NCBI GenBank assembly: GCA_027214385.1
Contig: JAPVXR010000004.1
Coordinates: 248,001-312,000, forward strand
Length of the DNA: 64,000 nt
Direction of reading: 5' to 3'
Source of the DNA: Cryomorphaceae bacterium 1068
Lineage (GTDB): Bacteria; Bacteroidota; Bacteroidia; Flavobacteriales_D; Cryomorphaceae
A model generated the notes under the pieces. It had not been told where the DNA came from and searched no databases. It was given only the letters and a program-made list of their open reading frames with translations. The translations under genes and the position numbers were made by a program. Positions 53,094-62,418 of the stretch are shown piece after piece. Position 1 is the stretch's first letter; every line of letters begins with the position of its first letter.

Positions 53094-56000
53094 CTATCGA
53101 TCAATCGAATAGCTTGTATCTTTCTTGTGAATGAACCTGTACTTGATCTTTGCTAATATCAAATACATCACGGGGACAATCACCAATGTTAAAAATGTCG
53201 CGAACGACAAGCCGAAGATGATCGTCCATGACATCGGACCCCAAAAGATCACATTATCTCCTCCCACATAAATCTTCGGATCTAACTCACTCACCAAGCT
53301 AAAGAAGTCAATATTCAAGCCTATTGCCAACGGAACCAACCCCAAAATTGTGGTAATGGCCGTGAGCAAAACGGGACGCAGTCTGGTTCTACCTCCTTCG
53401 ATAATGGCATAAACCGTTTCTTCAAACGGGAGTTTTTCATCCAAAGGTAAGTTGAGCTCTTCCTTACGTCTGGTTCGAATTAAGTTGGTGTAGTCAATCA
53501 AAACGATGGCATTATTTACCACAATTCCCGCCAGGGAGATAATCCCGATCATGGTCATGATGATGATGAAGTCCATGCTGAAAATGACCAAACCAAGGAA
53601 TACGCCGATCAAGCTGAAAAGCACCGCAAATCCTATAATAAAGGGCGTTGATATAGAATTAAACTGAGCCGTGATAATGATTATGATCATAAAAAGGGCT
53701 AGCGCCAAAGCCGTTGTGAGGAAGTCAAGTTCTTTGGCTTGCTCTTCCTGCTGTCCGGTGAAGAGAACCTTTGTGTCGGGGTTGCTTTCGTAATCCTTCA
53801 CCATCTCCTTCATTTTTCCAACGATTTCGGTAGAGTTATACCCTGTAAGAACGTTGGAAGAAATGGTAACTACTCGGTCGAGATCACGACGCTTTACTGC
53901 GCTGAAAGTACTTGATTTCTCAGAACGGGCTACTGAAGAAATCGGCACCTGCACAATCTTTCCGGTTGATTGGTCCCGAAAAGTCAAACGCATATTCATT
54001 AAGGCGTCTTCATTGTCGCGGTAGTGTTTTAGGAGGCGTACATTGATGGGATAATCATCTTCGCCGTCTTTGAATGTAGACACCTCTTTTCCGAACAAGG
54101 CAGTTCTCATAGCGTCGCCGATCTGATATGTTGACACATTGAGTCTCCGTGCTTTATCACGATCGATGATGATCGGCATTTCAGGCTTACCTGTTTCTAT
54201 ATCGAGTTTTAATTCTTCTACTCCCGGTATGTTTTGATCCTGGAAAAAGGACTTAAGCCCTTGAGCATCTGCCATGATTTTTTCGTAGTCTTCTCCTCGA
54301 ACTTCAATATTGATGGGGGCTCCTTGTGGCGGCCCTGCTTCGTTTTTACTAACGGTAATTTGGGTTCCCGGATATCCTCGAAGTTCACCGCGAATGCGTT
54401 CTAACACATCACTCGTTTGAAGTCCTCTTCGATCTTGAAATTTGACAAACTGGACCGTGATCCGTGCTTTGTGAGGCGTATTGGCCTGAGAGAAACCCTG
54501 AGCGGGATCACTCGTTCCATCACCTACCTGCCCGATTACAGATTCGATAAGGAAGGGAATTCGCTCTCCGTCTTTTTGGTAGTAATATTTGTCGTCATCC
54601 AAAATTTCAATCACCCTTTTCTCAAGCTCGAGAGTAGTGCGATTGGTCTCTTCTATATCAGTACCTATAGGCTTTTCGATGAAAATGTTAAGGTACTGTG
54701 GCTCGTTGATGGGAAAGAATTCCACCTTAGGAGGAAAGATCCCAAAGAGCATCAGCGAACCGATCAGCAGGAGAAAGGTTCCTCCAACAAAAGCATAAGG
54801 TCTCTTACCATCAAGGGCGTAACCTAAAAAGCGCTTGTAGTATTCCTCAAGCTTTGGAAGTATCTGATTCTGCAGACGCTTGGTTCCTGGTGTAAGGATG
54901 TAAACATTCAGAATCCCCGAGATTCCGATAAAGAGCGAAATATTCCCAAAAATCATTAAGATGCTTTGATCTGCTACTACAGAAATAACATCGAGAAAAA
55001 CTCCAACTGCAACGAAAATAAGACTGTTCTTGAGCATTTTCCCTTTGTTGATATCAGGCTCTCCCACTTTCATATATACCGATGTCAGCATTGGATTAAT
55101 CACCAACGCCACAAATAGCGAGGATGACAGAACAATGATCAGTGTGATGGGCAAGAAAAACATGAACTCACCGAAAAGCCCGGGCCAAAAAGCCAGTGGT
55201 AAAAAGGCCGCCAATGTGGTCGCGGTAGAGGCAATAATGGGTATGGCCACCTCCCCTACACCTAGCTTGGCTGCCTGAATGGGCGGATATCCCTCATCCA
55301 TAAGTCGGTAAATATTCTCAACCACTACAATACCGTTATCTACCAGCATTCCCAAGGCCAATACCAACCCGAAGAGTACCATTACATTAAGCGTAACTCC
55401 AAGGGCCCCTAAAATCAAGAAGCTCAATAACATGGAAAGTGGAATGGCAATACCTACAAAAAGTGCGTTTCTGAGTCCGAGGAAAAACAAGAGGACTCCT
55501 GTAACGAGCAATACACCGAAGATGATGCTGTTCAAGAGCTCATCAACTTGGGTTCGTGTTTGGTCGCTCTGATCGTTGGTAATGGATATTTGAAGATTTT
55601 CGGGAAAAATATCGGCTTTCGCCTTCTCTATTATTTCGGAGATTTTGTCAGAAGCCTCAATAAGATTCTCGCCTGCACGCTTTTTCACATCGACCATTAC
55701 CACAGGCTTCAGGTATTCACGAGCATAACTCTGGGTTTCCTCCTCTCCAAAGCTCACGTCAGCGACATTTTTTAGATATACAACCTCTTGGTTCTCTCGT
55801 TTTACGATGACGTTTTCTATTTCCTCGACATTGCGAAACTCACCGATAATACGAACGTTTCTGTTGTACTCATCCACCAAAAGATCACCTCCCGAAATGG
55901 TGACATTCTCCTGTGCTATGGCATTGGCAATATCATCAAAGCTTATTTTCATCGCCTCAATGGCCAGCAGGTCGACGTCAATCTTGACTTCCTTGTCCAT

Positions 56001-56588
56001 TACTCCACGGATATCTACCTCTGTAATTTCAGCAAGATCTTCGATTTCGTCTTCAAGGTACTCTGCATAATCCTTGAGTTGTTCTATGGAGAAATCACCC
56101 GATAAGTTGATGTTCATTATCGGTATCATCTCAGAAAAGTTCAACTCGAAAACATTGGGGTCAGCAGGAAGATCTTGCGGAAAATCTCGATCGCTCATAG
56201 CGATATCTACCTTGTCCTTTACCTTTCGTAGCGCCTCATCGGGAGTCACATCAAAGCTGAATTTCACCTGTATGGTAGAATATCCTTGAACGCTGGTGGA
56301 GTTTATCTCGTCCACTCCGGTAATGGCGTTGATTTCCTTTTCGAATGGCCGGGTAATCAATTTCTCAATATCCAACGGCGAGTTTCCGGGATAAGGAGTC
56401 CCTACATAGATCTCAGGAGTTACGACATCGGGGAAATTCTCTTTTGGCATACCCATATACGAGGCTACCCCTCCGAGGAAAATAATAATTGCCAGTACGA
56501 AGACCGTGGTTTTATTATCCACGGAAAGCGATGAAAGACCAAACTCTTTATAGCCTTTTCCGCTTTTTTCAGTTGTGTTTTCTGCCAT
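53094..56588 (-). CDS. RND efflux transporter permease (AcrB-like)
   Basis: This 1164-aa inner-membrane pump of the HAE-1/AcrB type uses the proton gradient to expel toxic compounds. It has the two repeated halves with TM1 (about 30-47), large periplasmic loops and TM blocks. The TM4 motif reads GMLVDNGIVVVEN, so the first proton-relay aspartate is present and the second is Asn. Compared with AcrB (about 1049 aa), it carries an extra hydrophobic segment at about 505-575 (IFVAVGVFLDVISVV and ILMIFGNISLFIGISGILNV) and a small insertion near the end (SELDPKIYVGGDNV). It is the last gene of the TetR-TolC-MFP-RND operon, 2 nt after the adaptor. Confidence 0.93.
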   Translation of the reverse strand: MAENTTEKSGKGYKEFGLSSLSVDNKTTVFVLAIIIFLGGVASYMGMPKENFPDVVTPEIYVGTPYPGNSPLDIEKLITRPFEKEINAITGVDEINSTSVQGYSTIQVKFSFDVTPDEALRKVKDKVDIAMSDRDFPQDLPADPNVFELNFSEMIPIMNINLSGDFSIEQLKDYAEYLEDEIEDLAEITEVDIRGVMDKEVKIDVDLLAIEAMKISFDDIANAIAQENVTISGGDLLVDEYNRNVRIIGEFRNVEEIENVIVKRENQEVVYLKNVADVSFGEEETQSYAREYLKPVVMVDVKKRAGENLIEASDKISEIIEKAKADIFPENLQISITNDQSDQTRTQVDELLNSIIFGVLLVTGVLLFFLGLRNALFVGIAIPLSMLLSFLILGALGVTLNVMVLFGLVLALGMLVDNGIVVVENIYRLMDEGYPPIQAAKLGVGEVAIPIIASTATTLAAFLPLAFWPGLFGEFMFFLPITLIIVLSSSLFVALVINPMLTSVYMKVGEPDINKGKMLKNSLIFVAVGVFLDVISVVADQSILMIFGNISLFIGISGILNVYILTPGTKRLQNQILPKLEEYYKRFLGYALDGKRPYAFVGGTFLLLIGSLMLFGIFPPKVEFFPINEPQYLNIFIEKPIGTDIEETNRTTLELEKRVIEILDDDKYYYQKDGERIPFLIESVIGQVGDGTSDPAQGFSQANTPHKARITVQFVKFQDRRGLQTSDVLERIRGELRGYPGTQITVSKNEAGPPQGAPINIEVRGEDYEKIMADAQGLKSFFQDQNIPGVEELKLDIETGKPEMPIIIDRDKARRLNVSTYQIGDAMRTALFGKEVSTFKDGEDDYPINVRLLKHYRDNEDALMNMRLTFRDQSTGKIVQVPISSVARSEKSSTFSAVKRRDLDRVVTISSNVLTGYNSTEIVGKMKEMVKDYESNPDTKVLFTGQQEEQAKELDFLTTALALALFMIIIIITAQFNSISTPFIIGFAVLFSLIGVFLGLVIFSMDFIIIMTMIGIISLAGIVVNNAIVLIDYTNLIRTRRKEELNLPLDEKLPFEETVYAIIEGGRTRLRPVLLTAITTILGLVPLAIGLNIDFFSLVSELDPKIYVGGDNVIFWGPMSWTIIFGLSFATFLTLVIVPVMYLILAKIKYRFIHKKDTSYSIDR

Positions 56589-56590
56589 CG

Positions 56591-57745
56591 CTATACGGTA
56601 GTTTTTTTCACTTTATCGCCGTCTCTAACCGTTCGAGAACCTTTATCGATTAGCTCATCCCCTTCAACTATTCCTTCTTTTACAACAGTTTTTCCAAGGT
56701 GTGAAGGGCCCGTCTTTATCTGAGTTTTTCGGGCAACTAAATCACTGTTTTCATCCGCTTGAAGCGTGAACACATAATCATTTCCTTCACCATCTTGCAT
56801 GATGACAGATGAAGGAACCACAATCGCGCTTTCTTCGGTGTAATCATTCACTTTTAAAACCACCAGGGAATTTGGCCGCAAAACAGCCACTTTTTCTCCT
56901 ATATCTACCCTGATTTCAAATGATCTGTTCGCCGGATTAATGTAATCTCCAACCCTGGAAATAGCCGATTTGATGGTATCGTTTCTGTTCACAATCACCC
57001 ATACCGAATCGCCTTTCGCGATGTCGCCCATATAGCGCTCTGAAATGTCTGCATTCACGTATAGCTCATCTGTATTGACCAGCCTTACAACGGGTACGGC
57101 CATTCCAACCAACTCTCCGACTTTGGGGAAAATCTTGTCTACCACCCCGTCAAATGGAGCAACAACAGACGATTTTTGTCTTTGCTCGCTCAACGTCGCC
57201 AGAGAGTTTTCAAGTGATTCTTTTCGGTTTTTCGCTTCCAGGTACTGCACTTCACTACCAATATTCTGCTCCCAAAGTCGCTTTTGTTTTTCATACAGCG
57301 TTTCGGCTAGACTAAGCTGAGTTCTTACCTCAGCCATGTTTCGATCGATCAACTCCACATCTTGTAAAACCAATGTTTGGCCTCGTTTAACGGTTTGTCC
57401 CTCCTTTACTACGATAGACTTAATCACCCCTGAATTTTCCGCATAGATGGTTGCAGACTTATCGGATTGCACATTTCCGTACACTTCAAAAAAGTGCTTA
57501 AACGTATCTTTTCCTATTTCAATTCCCGTTACGAGCTTGTCTTCAGTGGTGGAATCCTTTTCAGCTATTTCGCGCTCAAGAACAAGAATTCTGTCGTCCA
57601 ATTCGCCTCGAAGGACTTTAAGAGAATCTCGCTCAGATTTCAACTTTTGCAAATCACCTTGGGGCGCACCTCCGCATGCAACTACTGCAATAGCAATGAG
57701 CCCTAGGCTGAATATCTTCACTGCAGTTTGTCTTATTGATCTCAT
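56591..57745 (-). CDS. RND periplasmic adaptor lipoprotein (MFP)
   Basis: This 384-aa adaptor links the RND pump to the TolC-like channel. It has a lipoprotein signal with lipobox VVACG (Cys at about 24). An N-terminal coiled-coil-like helix follows (about 30-70), then the lipoyl domain (GVIKSIVVKEGQTVKRGQTL) with the alpha-hairpin inserted between its halves (about 130-190, LSLAETLYEKQKRLWEQN). The beta-barrel and membrane-proximal domains come last. It overlaps neither neighbour: 4 nt to TolC upstream, 2 nt to the pump downstream. The extra coiled coil before the lipoyl domain is a known feature of some Bacteroidota adaptors. Confidence 0.92.
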   Translation of the reverse strand: MRSIRQTAVKIFSLGLIAIAVVACGGAPQGDLQKLKSERDSLKVLRGELDDRILVLEREIAEKDSTTEDKLVTGIEIGKDTFKHFFEVYGNVQSDKSATIYAENSGVIKSIVVKEGQTVKRGQTLVLQDVELIDRNMAEVRTQLSLAETLYEKQKRLWEQNIGSEVQYLEAKNRKESLENSLATLSEQRQKSSVVAPFDGVVDKIFPKVGELVGMAVPVVRLVNTDELYVNADISERYMGDIAKGDSVWVIVNRNDTIKSAISRVGDYINPANRSFEIRVDIGEKVAVLRPNSLVVLKVNDYTEESAIVVPSSVIMQDGEGNDYVFTLQADENSDLVARKTQIKTGPSHLGKTVVKEGIVEGDELIDKGSRTVRDGDKVKKTTV

Positions 57746-57749
57746 GTTT

Positions 57750-59084
57750 CTATAATGTGTTTAATGCTTTGTCAAGTGCTTTTTTAGCGTTGAGCAGCTC
57801 GAGCGCCGTTTGAATGTATCTGGTCTGTTCTTGAAGCAATTGATTTTCAGAAATGTTTAACTCAAAACTGTCTGCCACCCCTTCGGAATACTTGATCGTT
57901 GTCTTTTTACTAATCCTTTGGGCCAATTCGAAACTCCGCTTTTGGTTTTCCCAATTTTTGAGGGCAGCCTCGTAATTGCTTCTAGCCTGAACGATTTCTA
58001 GTCTCAACCCATCTTCCGCTTGGCGCAATTGCATTTCGCTTTGTTCGTATGCTATTTGAGATTGCTGAAGCTGACGCTTACGCTGAAAACCGCTGAAAAT
58101 GGGAACATTCAAGGTTAAGCCCCAAACCGATGTTGGAAAAAAGTTATCGGCTGAAGAATCAAAAAAGTTAAACTCGTTGCTCTGCCCGAGTTGCTGGTAG
58201 CTAACGAATCCATTCAATGAGGGATAAAATGTTGCCTTATCTCCTCTTATCTGAAGGTCAGCCAAGGATAGATTGGTCTTGGCCAATAAATAGTCAGGAT
58301 GGTTATAAAGATCAGGCTCCTGTTCCAGATACTCAGGAGAATTATTCAAAACAACCAAACTCTCTATATCATCTGTGAGAGTAATCTCTGTGCTGATCGG
58401 AAGACCCATAATATAAAGCAAAGCCTGTCTCGAAATGATGAGTATTCTTTCCGTATTGTCTCTACTGATGATGAGTTTGTTTCGGTTCAGCTCAAGCTGA
58501 TCAACATCTTGCTCTTCAGTCAATCCATTTTCATAAAGCGCTCTGGTTTCTTCCAACGTTTTATCAAGATTGGCAACATTTTCGGTGAGGATGTCAAAGT
58601 TAGCCTGCGCCAATAGTGTGGTGTAATAAGCATCTGCCGTAGCGAGCTTAATATCCTGAACGGCCTTACTCTTTTGGATGCGAGAAAACTCAACCACCGT
58701 CTTGGCCGCCTGAAGACCAATGAAGTACGTTCCATCAAAAATTAACTGAGTAGCTTGAATGGAACCGTTCAAATTGTAATTCACCCCAAACTGAGCTTCA
58801 ATAAATTCTCCAGGCTCCTGCCCCAACTGCTCAGATGGAATAAGCTGAGTGGGAATCTCAAGAAAATTCTGAAACTGAGCTTGTGCATTTACCTGTGGTA
58901 AACCAATGGCAATTACTTCTTGTACCTCTCGCTCCTTTTTCAAAAGGTTGAACTCGGCATCTCTGGTGGCGTAACTACTATCTACAGCTATCTGAATAGC
59001 CTCCTCCAGCGAAACAGCCAGAGACTGCCCCATTAACTGCGCAGATAGAACCAAACCTAGAAAAGCCAAAATGAATCTGGTCAT
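57750..59084 (-). CDS. TolC-family outer-membrane efflux channel
   Basis: This 444-aa outer-membrane efflux protein has a signal peptide (about 1-20, SAQLMGQ) and two repeated outer-membrane-efflux (OEP) domains. Long amphipathic helices are visible at about 125-200 and 340-430. Typical blocks are LSLEEAIQIA-like SLAVSLEEAIQIA near the start and LQLRQAEDGLRLEIVQARS-like segments in the second half. It provides the exit duct for the pump. It lies 4 nt after the TetR gene and 4 nt before the adaptor gene, so all four are one transcript. Confidence 0.92.
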   Translation of the reverse strand: MTRFILAFLGLVLSAQLMGQSLAVSLEEAIQIAVDSSYATRDAEFNLLKKEREVQEVIAIGLPQVNAQAQFQNFLEIPTQLIPSEQLGQEPGEFIEAQFGVNYNLNGSIQATQLIFDGTYFIGLQAAKTVVEFSRIQKSKAVQDIKLATADAYYTTLLAQANFDILTENVANLDKTLEETRALYENGLTEEQDVDQLELNRNKLIISRDNTERILIISRQALLYIMGLPISTEITLTDDIESLVVLNNSPEYLEQEPDLYNHPDYLLAKTNLSLADLQIRGDKATFYPSLNGFVSYQQLGQSNEFNFFDSSADNFFPTSVWGLTLNVPIFSGFQRKRQLQQSQIAYEQSEMQLRQAEDGLRLEIVQARSNYEAALKNWENQKRSFELAQRISKKTTIKYSEGVADSFELNISENQLLQEQTRYIQTALELLNAKKALDKALNTL

Positions 59085-59088
59085 GGTG

Positions 59089-59709
59089 TTAGTTTAGTTT
59101 ATGTTGGTTTTTTTCAATGTATTTTAATCCTTCATTGCTCGCGATCCCGCGGACGTGGTGAATGAACATTTGGCGGTAGACCTCCACTAAATCATAGTCA
59201 TTCAATGAAAACAGGTTGGGATCGAAAATGATATTCAAACGTGCTACCCAGAGTTGGGTCATCAATTCCACATTCAAATCCTTTCGGTATAACCCTTCCT
59301 TAATTCCACGCTCCATATTGTGCTTCATCACCACTCCCACAAATTCGTGTCGAAGATTTTGCATGGTGTTCCATGCATCCGGGTAGTATTTCTCCAGATC
59401 ATAAAAGATGGAAGGGTGAATGTTCTTCAAATCTTCTACTATGTGTTTGGAGATTTCAAAGTTCTCCTCAATAGCATTGAGGCCTTTGCTCAATATTTCT
59501 TTAACGGTGTCCTCCGTTATGTTGCAATCGTGCTTAAGGCACCTCGTTACCAAATCGTTTTTATCCGAAACGTATTGGTAAAGAGTCTTCTTTGACATGC
59601 GCATGTGCTTCGCAATGTCATCCATTGTAACGCTCTTGATGCCGTAAGTCATGAAGACTTTGATGGCATCGGCGATAATCTGCTGCTCTTTATCTACTTG
59701 TGTGCTCAT
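59089..59709 (-). CDS. TetR/AcrR-family transcriptional regulator
   Basis: This 206-aa regulator has an N-terminal TetR HTH (about 8-55, IIADAIKVFMTYGIKSVTMD then IAKHMRMSKKTLYQYVSDK) and an all-helical ligand-binding C-terminus. The start is the ATG at 59709; the frame extends to a TTG at 59724 but that lies before the predicted transcription start. It is the first gene of the efflux operon and probably controls it together with itself. A -7 box (59722-59729) and a candidate operator (59741-59783) lie upstream. TetR regulators of this kind usually repress until the pump's substrate binds. Confidence 0.92.
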   Translation of the reverse strand: MSTQVDKEQQIIADAIKVFMTYGIKSVTMDDIAKHMRMSKKTLYQYVSDKNDLVTRCLKHDCNITEDTVKEILSKGLNAIEENFEISKHIVEDLKNIHPSIFYDLEKYYPDAWNTMQNLRHEFVGVVMKHNMERGIKEGLYRKDLNVELMTQLWVARLNIIFDPNLFSLNDYDLVEVYRQMFIHHVRGIASNEGLKYIEKNQHKLN

Positions 59710-59721
59710 AAATTGGGACGA

Positions 59722-59729
59722 CAAATGTA
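59722..59729 (-). promoter_or_regulatory. -7 box TACATTTG of the efflux operon
   Basis: TACATTTG on the minus strand fits TAnnTTTG. Transcription would start near 59715, about 6 nt before the TetR ATG, so the message is almost leaderless. Confidence 0.5.
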
Positions 59730-59740
59730 GAACACATTTT

Positions 59741-59783
59741 ACACATAGGAAACGTTTTAACTATTTTTTGTTTCCTGCGGTGT
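59741..59783. promoter_or_regulatory. Candidate TetR operator (imperfect inverted repeat)
   Basis: ACACATAGGAAAC (59741-59753) and GTTTCCTGCGGTGT (59770-59783) are inverted: the AGGAAAC/GTTTCCT and ACAC/GTGT blocks match perfectly, with a 2-nt against 3-nt mismatch between them and a 16-nt spacer. It overlaps the -33 region of the operon promoter. Confidence 0.35.
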
Positions 59784-59876
59784 TCTAAACATGATGCATT
59801 TCTAAAAAATCATGTTGATTTTAGCTTTTTCTTCCGGTCAGTACTTGCTTTAATTGTCACGTCACACTCCATATGA

Positions 59877-60072
59877 AATTGAAAGGGTTCGATCCCCTTT
59901 CAATTCTCAACTGTTTTCCCAAGTGCAGCGTAATCAAATTATGCAGACGACCAGCGGGAGCGAATAATTTGATTAGCGTGTCGAAAGGTCGCTTAGCTTT
60001 TTCAAAAGCGACCGAAGAAGCACCTAGGGAAAACAAGTGAATTTTGGTTCTTTTCTTCTACGGGAAAAGAAC
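59877..60072. repeat. Dense nested inverted repeats; possible structured RNA or dispersed repeat
   Basis: Three separate structures lie in this gap. First, AATTGAAAGGG/CCCTTTCAATT (59877-59887 and 59895-59905) has the 7-nt loop TTCGATC. Second, GTTTTCCC..GTGC (59913-59926) pairs with GCAC..GGGAAAAC (60020-60034), enclosing TAATCAAATTA/TAATTTGATTA (59931-59941 and 59965-59975) and GGTCGCTT/AAGCGACC (59987-59994 and 60006-60013). Third, GTTCTTTTC/GAAAAGAAC (60047-60055 and 60064-60072). The gap has no plausible gene. The strand used is unknown. Confidence 0.6.
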
Positions 60073-60124
60073 AAGTCAAATAATCACCAAAAAGTTCGTT
60101 GTTTTGTACCCTCAAAACTGAGCA

Positions 60125-61549
60125 ATGGCAAGCATTAAAGAGATTTTAAATAAGCCCACAATCGGCGAATCAGTAAGAATTTCGGGTTGGGTACGCACTT
60201 TTCGAAGCAATCGCTTCATCGCTTTGAGCGATGGATCGGTGATCCAAACCATTCAAGGAGTCGTGGACTTTGAGCAGATGGATGAAGCGATTTTAAATCG
60301 AATCAATACAGGTACAGCCCTTACCATGACCGGGAAACTGGTGGAAAGTCAAGGAAAAGGACAAACGGTTGAAGTTCAGGTGGAGTCTATTGAAATTCAC
60401 GGTGATGCCGATCCCGAGGAGTATCCGTTGCAGCCCAAAAAACACAGCTTGGATTTCCTTCGCGAAAAAGCACACCTGCGATTTCGCACGAATACTTTCG
60501 GAGCGATATTCCGTTTGCGGCACGCGCTGAGTTTTGCCGTTCACAATTACTTCAACGAAAGAAACTTCTTTTATATCCATACGCCCATTATTACGGGTTC
60601 TGATGCTGAAGGTGCGGGTGAGATGTTCCGTGTGACCACTCTTGATCCGAAGAATCCTCCCACTACTGACGATGGAAAGGTGGATCATGATCAAGACTTT
60701 TTTGGAAAGGAAACCAACCTTACGGTTTCCGGGCAACTTGAAGCGGAACTAGCGGCTCTCGCTTTGAGCAAAGTATATACGTTCGGACCTGCCTTCCGTG
60801 CTGAGAATTCAAATACTTCTCGACACCTCTCTGAGTTTTGGATGATAGAGCCAGAAGTGGCTTTCGCCGATCTCACCGACAATATGAATTTAGTGGAAGA
60901 CTTCCTCAAATACTTGGTGAGCTATGCTTTGAAAAATTGCAAGGACGACTTGGAATTTCTCGCTCAACGAGAAGCGCAAGAAGAAAAGTCGAAGCCTCAG
61001 AACGAACGCAATGCTATGGGATTGATGGAGCGATTGACCTTCATTTCTGAAAATGATTTTGAACGATTGACTTACACCGAGGCGATTGATATCCTTCGAA
61101 ATTCAAAGCCTTTCAAAAAGAAAAAATTCAAATATCCGGTTGAATGGGGAAAAGATCTTCAGAGCGAGCACGAACGGTATTTGGTAGAAAAGCACTTTGA
61201 AAAACCTGTAATTCTTACCGACTATCCCGCTTCGTTCAAAGCATTCTATATGCGTTTGAATGACGACGAGAAAACCGTGGCAGCCATGGACGTTCTGTTC
61301 CCGGGTGTGGGTGAAATAACCGGTGGTTCTCAACGTGAGGAGAGGCTCGATGTGCTCAAACGACGATCGTCAGAAATGGGCATTGCCGAGGAAGAATTGT
61401 GGTGGTATCTCGATACGCGAAAATATGGAACGTGCAAGCATGCAGGTTTTGGGCTGGGCTTCGAAAGATTGGTGATGTTCGTGACGGGAATGACCAACAT
61501 TCGCGATGTGATTCCTTTTCCGAGATCGCCGAAGAACTGCGAATTTTAA
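60125..61549 (+). CDS. asnS: Asparagine--tRNA ligase
   Basis: AsnRS charges tRNA-Asn. The 474-aa product has an N-terminal OB-fold (about 15-110, VRISGWVRTFRSNRFIALSDG). The class IIb catalytic core follows, with motif 2 FGPAFRAENSNTSRHLSEFW (about 222-241) and motif 3 GFGLGFERLVMFVTGMTNIR (about 441-460). AsnRS is distinguished from AspRS by this motif 2 context. The start is ATG 60125. The upstream region is unusually rich in inverted repeats (59877-60072), but I see no T-box elements. The end overlaps the convergent ABC permease by 4 nt. Confidence 0.95.
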   Translation: MASIKEILNKPTIGESVRISGWVRTFRSNRFIALSDGSVIQTIQGVVDFEQMDEAILNRINTGTALTMTGKLVESQGKGQTVEVQVESIEIHGDADPEEYPLQPKKHSLDFLREKAHLRFRTNTFGAIFRLRHALSFAVHNYFNERNFFYIHTPIITGSDAEGAGEMFRVTTLDPKNPPTTDDGKVDHDQDFFGKETNLTVSGQLEAELAALALSKVYTFGPAFRAENSNTSRHLSEFWMIEPEVAFADLTDNMNLVEDFLKYLVSYALKNCKDDLEFLAQREAQEEKSKPQNERNAMGLMERLTFISENDFERLTYTEAIDILRNSKPFKKKKFKYPVEWGKDLQSEHERYLVEKHFEKPVILTDYPASFKAFYMRLNDDEKTVAAMDVLFPGVGEITGGSQREERLDVLKRRSSEMGIAEEELWWYLDTRKYGTCKHAGFGLGFERLVMFVTGMTNIRDVIPFPRSPKNCEF

Positions 61550-62418
61550 TTAGCTGCAGCCTGAAGTATCTTCTTATTTTTTAGAATGTGAACTCTCTTT
61601 ACGGCCAAGACAAGGACGAAAAGTATTCCCGAGGCGACTGCCATCGCTCCCGAAATGGAAGAATTCCACCATGTGGCGAGGTAAAATCCGCCTACCGCTG
61701 ATAGGGTTCCAAAGAGAACGGTATAAGCCATCATGGTCTCCACTTGTTTGCTGATCAGGTAAGCCGTGGCAGGAGGAACGACCAAAAATGCAACAACGAG
61801 AATGGCCCCGACTGCATTGAAGCTAAGCACAACGGTAAAGGATACAGCCCCCATTAAAACATAATGCCAAATGTCGGTTTTGATTCCAAGTCCTGAAGAA
61901 AAAGCAGGGTCGAAACTCGTGATAAGAAACCCGCGATGTCCCACTCGAAGTAAAATAAGAATGGCAATCAAGTTGATTCCCTGCAGCCAGACGGGGGCGG
62001 GTCCTAAGTCCGTAGAAAAAAGATACAATGTGTCGAAAGGCACATAAGCAATGTCTCCGTAAAGCACACACTCTTGATCCAGATCCACATTTCCCGAAAA
62101 AGCAGAAACCAGAATGACTCCGATGGCAAATAGCCAAGTGAAGGTGATCCCTATTGAGGCGTCTGATTGGATTCGTGCCTTTTTGTAAAACACCTCGATC
62201 ATAAAGGTGGTAAGCAGTCCAAACATGGCTGCACCAAGCAAGGTGAAAAATGAACTTCTGGACTGAGCAACGAGATACGCAATCACAATACCCGGTAAAA
62301 CGGCGTGGGAAATGGCATCGCCCACCATGGCCATCTTTCGCAGGATAAGGTATACACCTAGCAGGCCGCAACTCACCGCCACCAAACTACCCTCTATTAT
62401 GATCCAAAAATCATTCAT
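61546..62418 (-). CDS. Metal ABC transporter permease (ZnuB/MntB family)
   Basis: This 290-aa inner-membrane permease has eight or nine TM helices and belongs to the ABC-3 family that imports Mn, Zn or Fe. Family blocks are DAISHAVLPGIVIAYL, GDIAYVPFDTL and GAILVVAFLVVPPATAYL. It is the third gene of the operon ATPase-permease/regulator-permease and overlaps the fused permease by 4 nt. A second permease gene suggests a heterodimeric channel. Which metal is moved cannot be told from this gene. Confidence 0.92.
   Translation of the reverse strand: MNDFWIIIEGSLVAVSCGLLGVYLILRKMAMVGDAISHAVLPGIVIAYLVAQSRSSFFTLLGAAMFGLLTTFMIEVFYKKARIQSDASIGITFTWLFAIGVILVSAFSGNVDLDQECVLYGDIAYVPFDTLYLFSTDLGPAPVWLQGINLIAILILLRVGHRGFLITSFDPAFSSGLGIKTDIWHYVLMGAVSFTVVLSFNAVGAILVVAFLVVPPATAYLISKQVETMMAYTVLFGTLSAVGGFYLATWWNSSISGAMAVASGILFVLVLAVKRVHILKNKKILQAAAN

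Noticed and set aside
59877-59905. Hairpin with TTCGATC loop as the T-arm of a tRNA gene
   Set aside because: The loop fits a T-loop, but the stem continues for 11 perfect pairs and no acceptor, D or anticodon arm can be drawn around it.
59877-60124. T-box or other known riboswitch in front of asnS
   Set aside because: No T-box bulge sequence or terminator/antiterminator pair is visible, and T-boxes are not typical of Bacteroidota.
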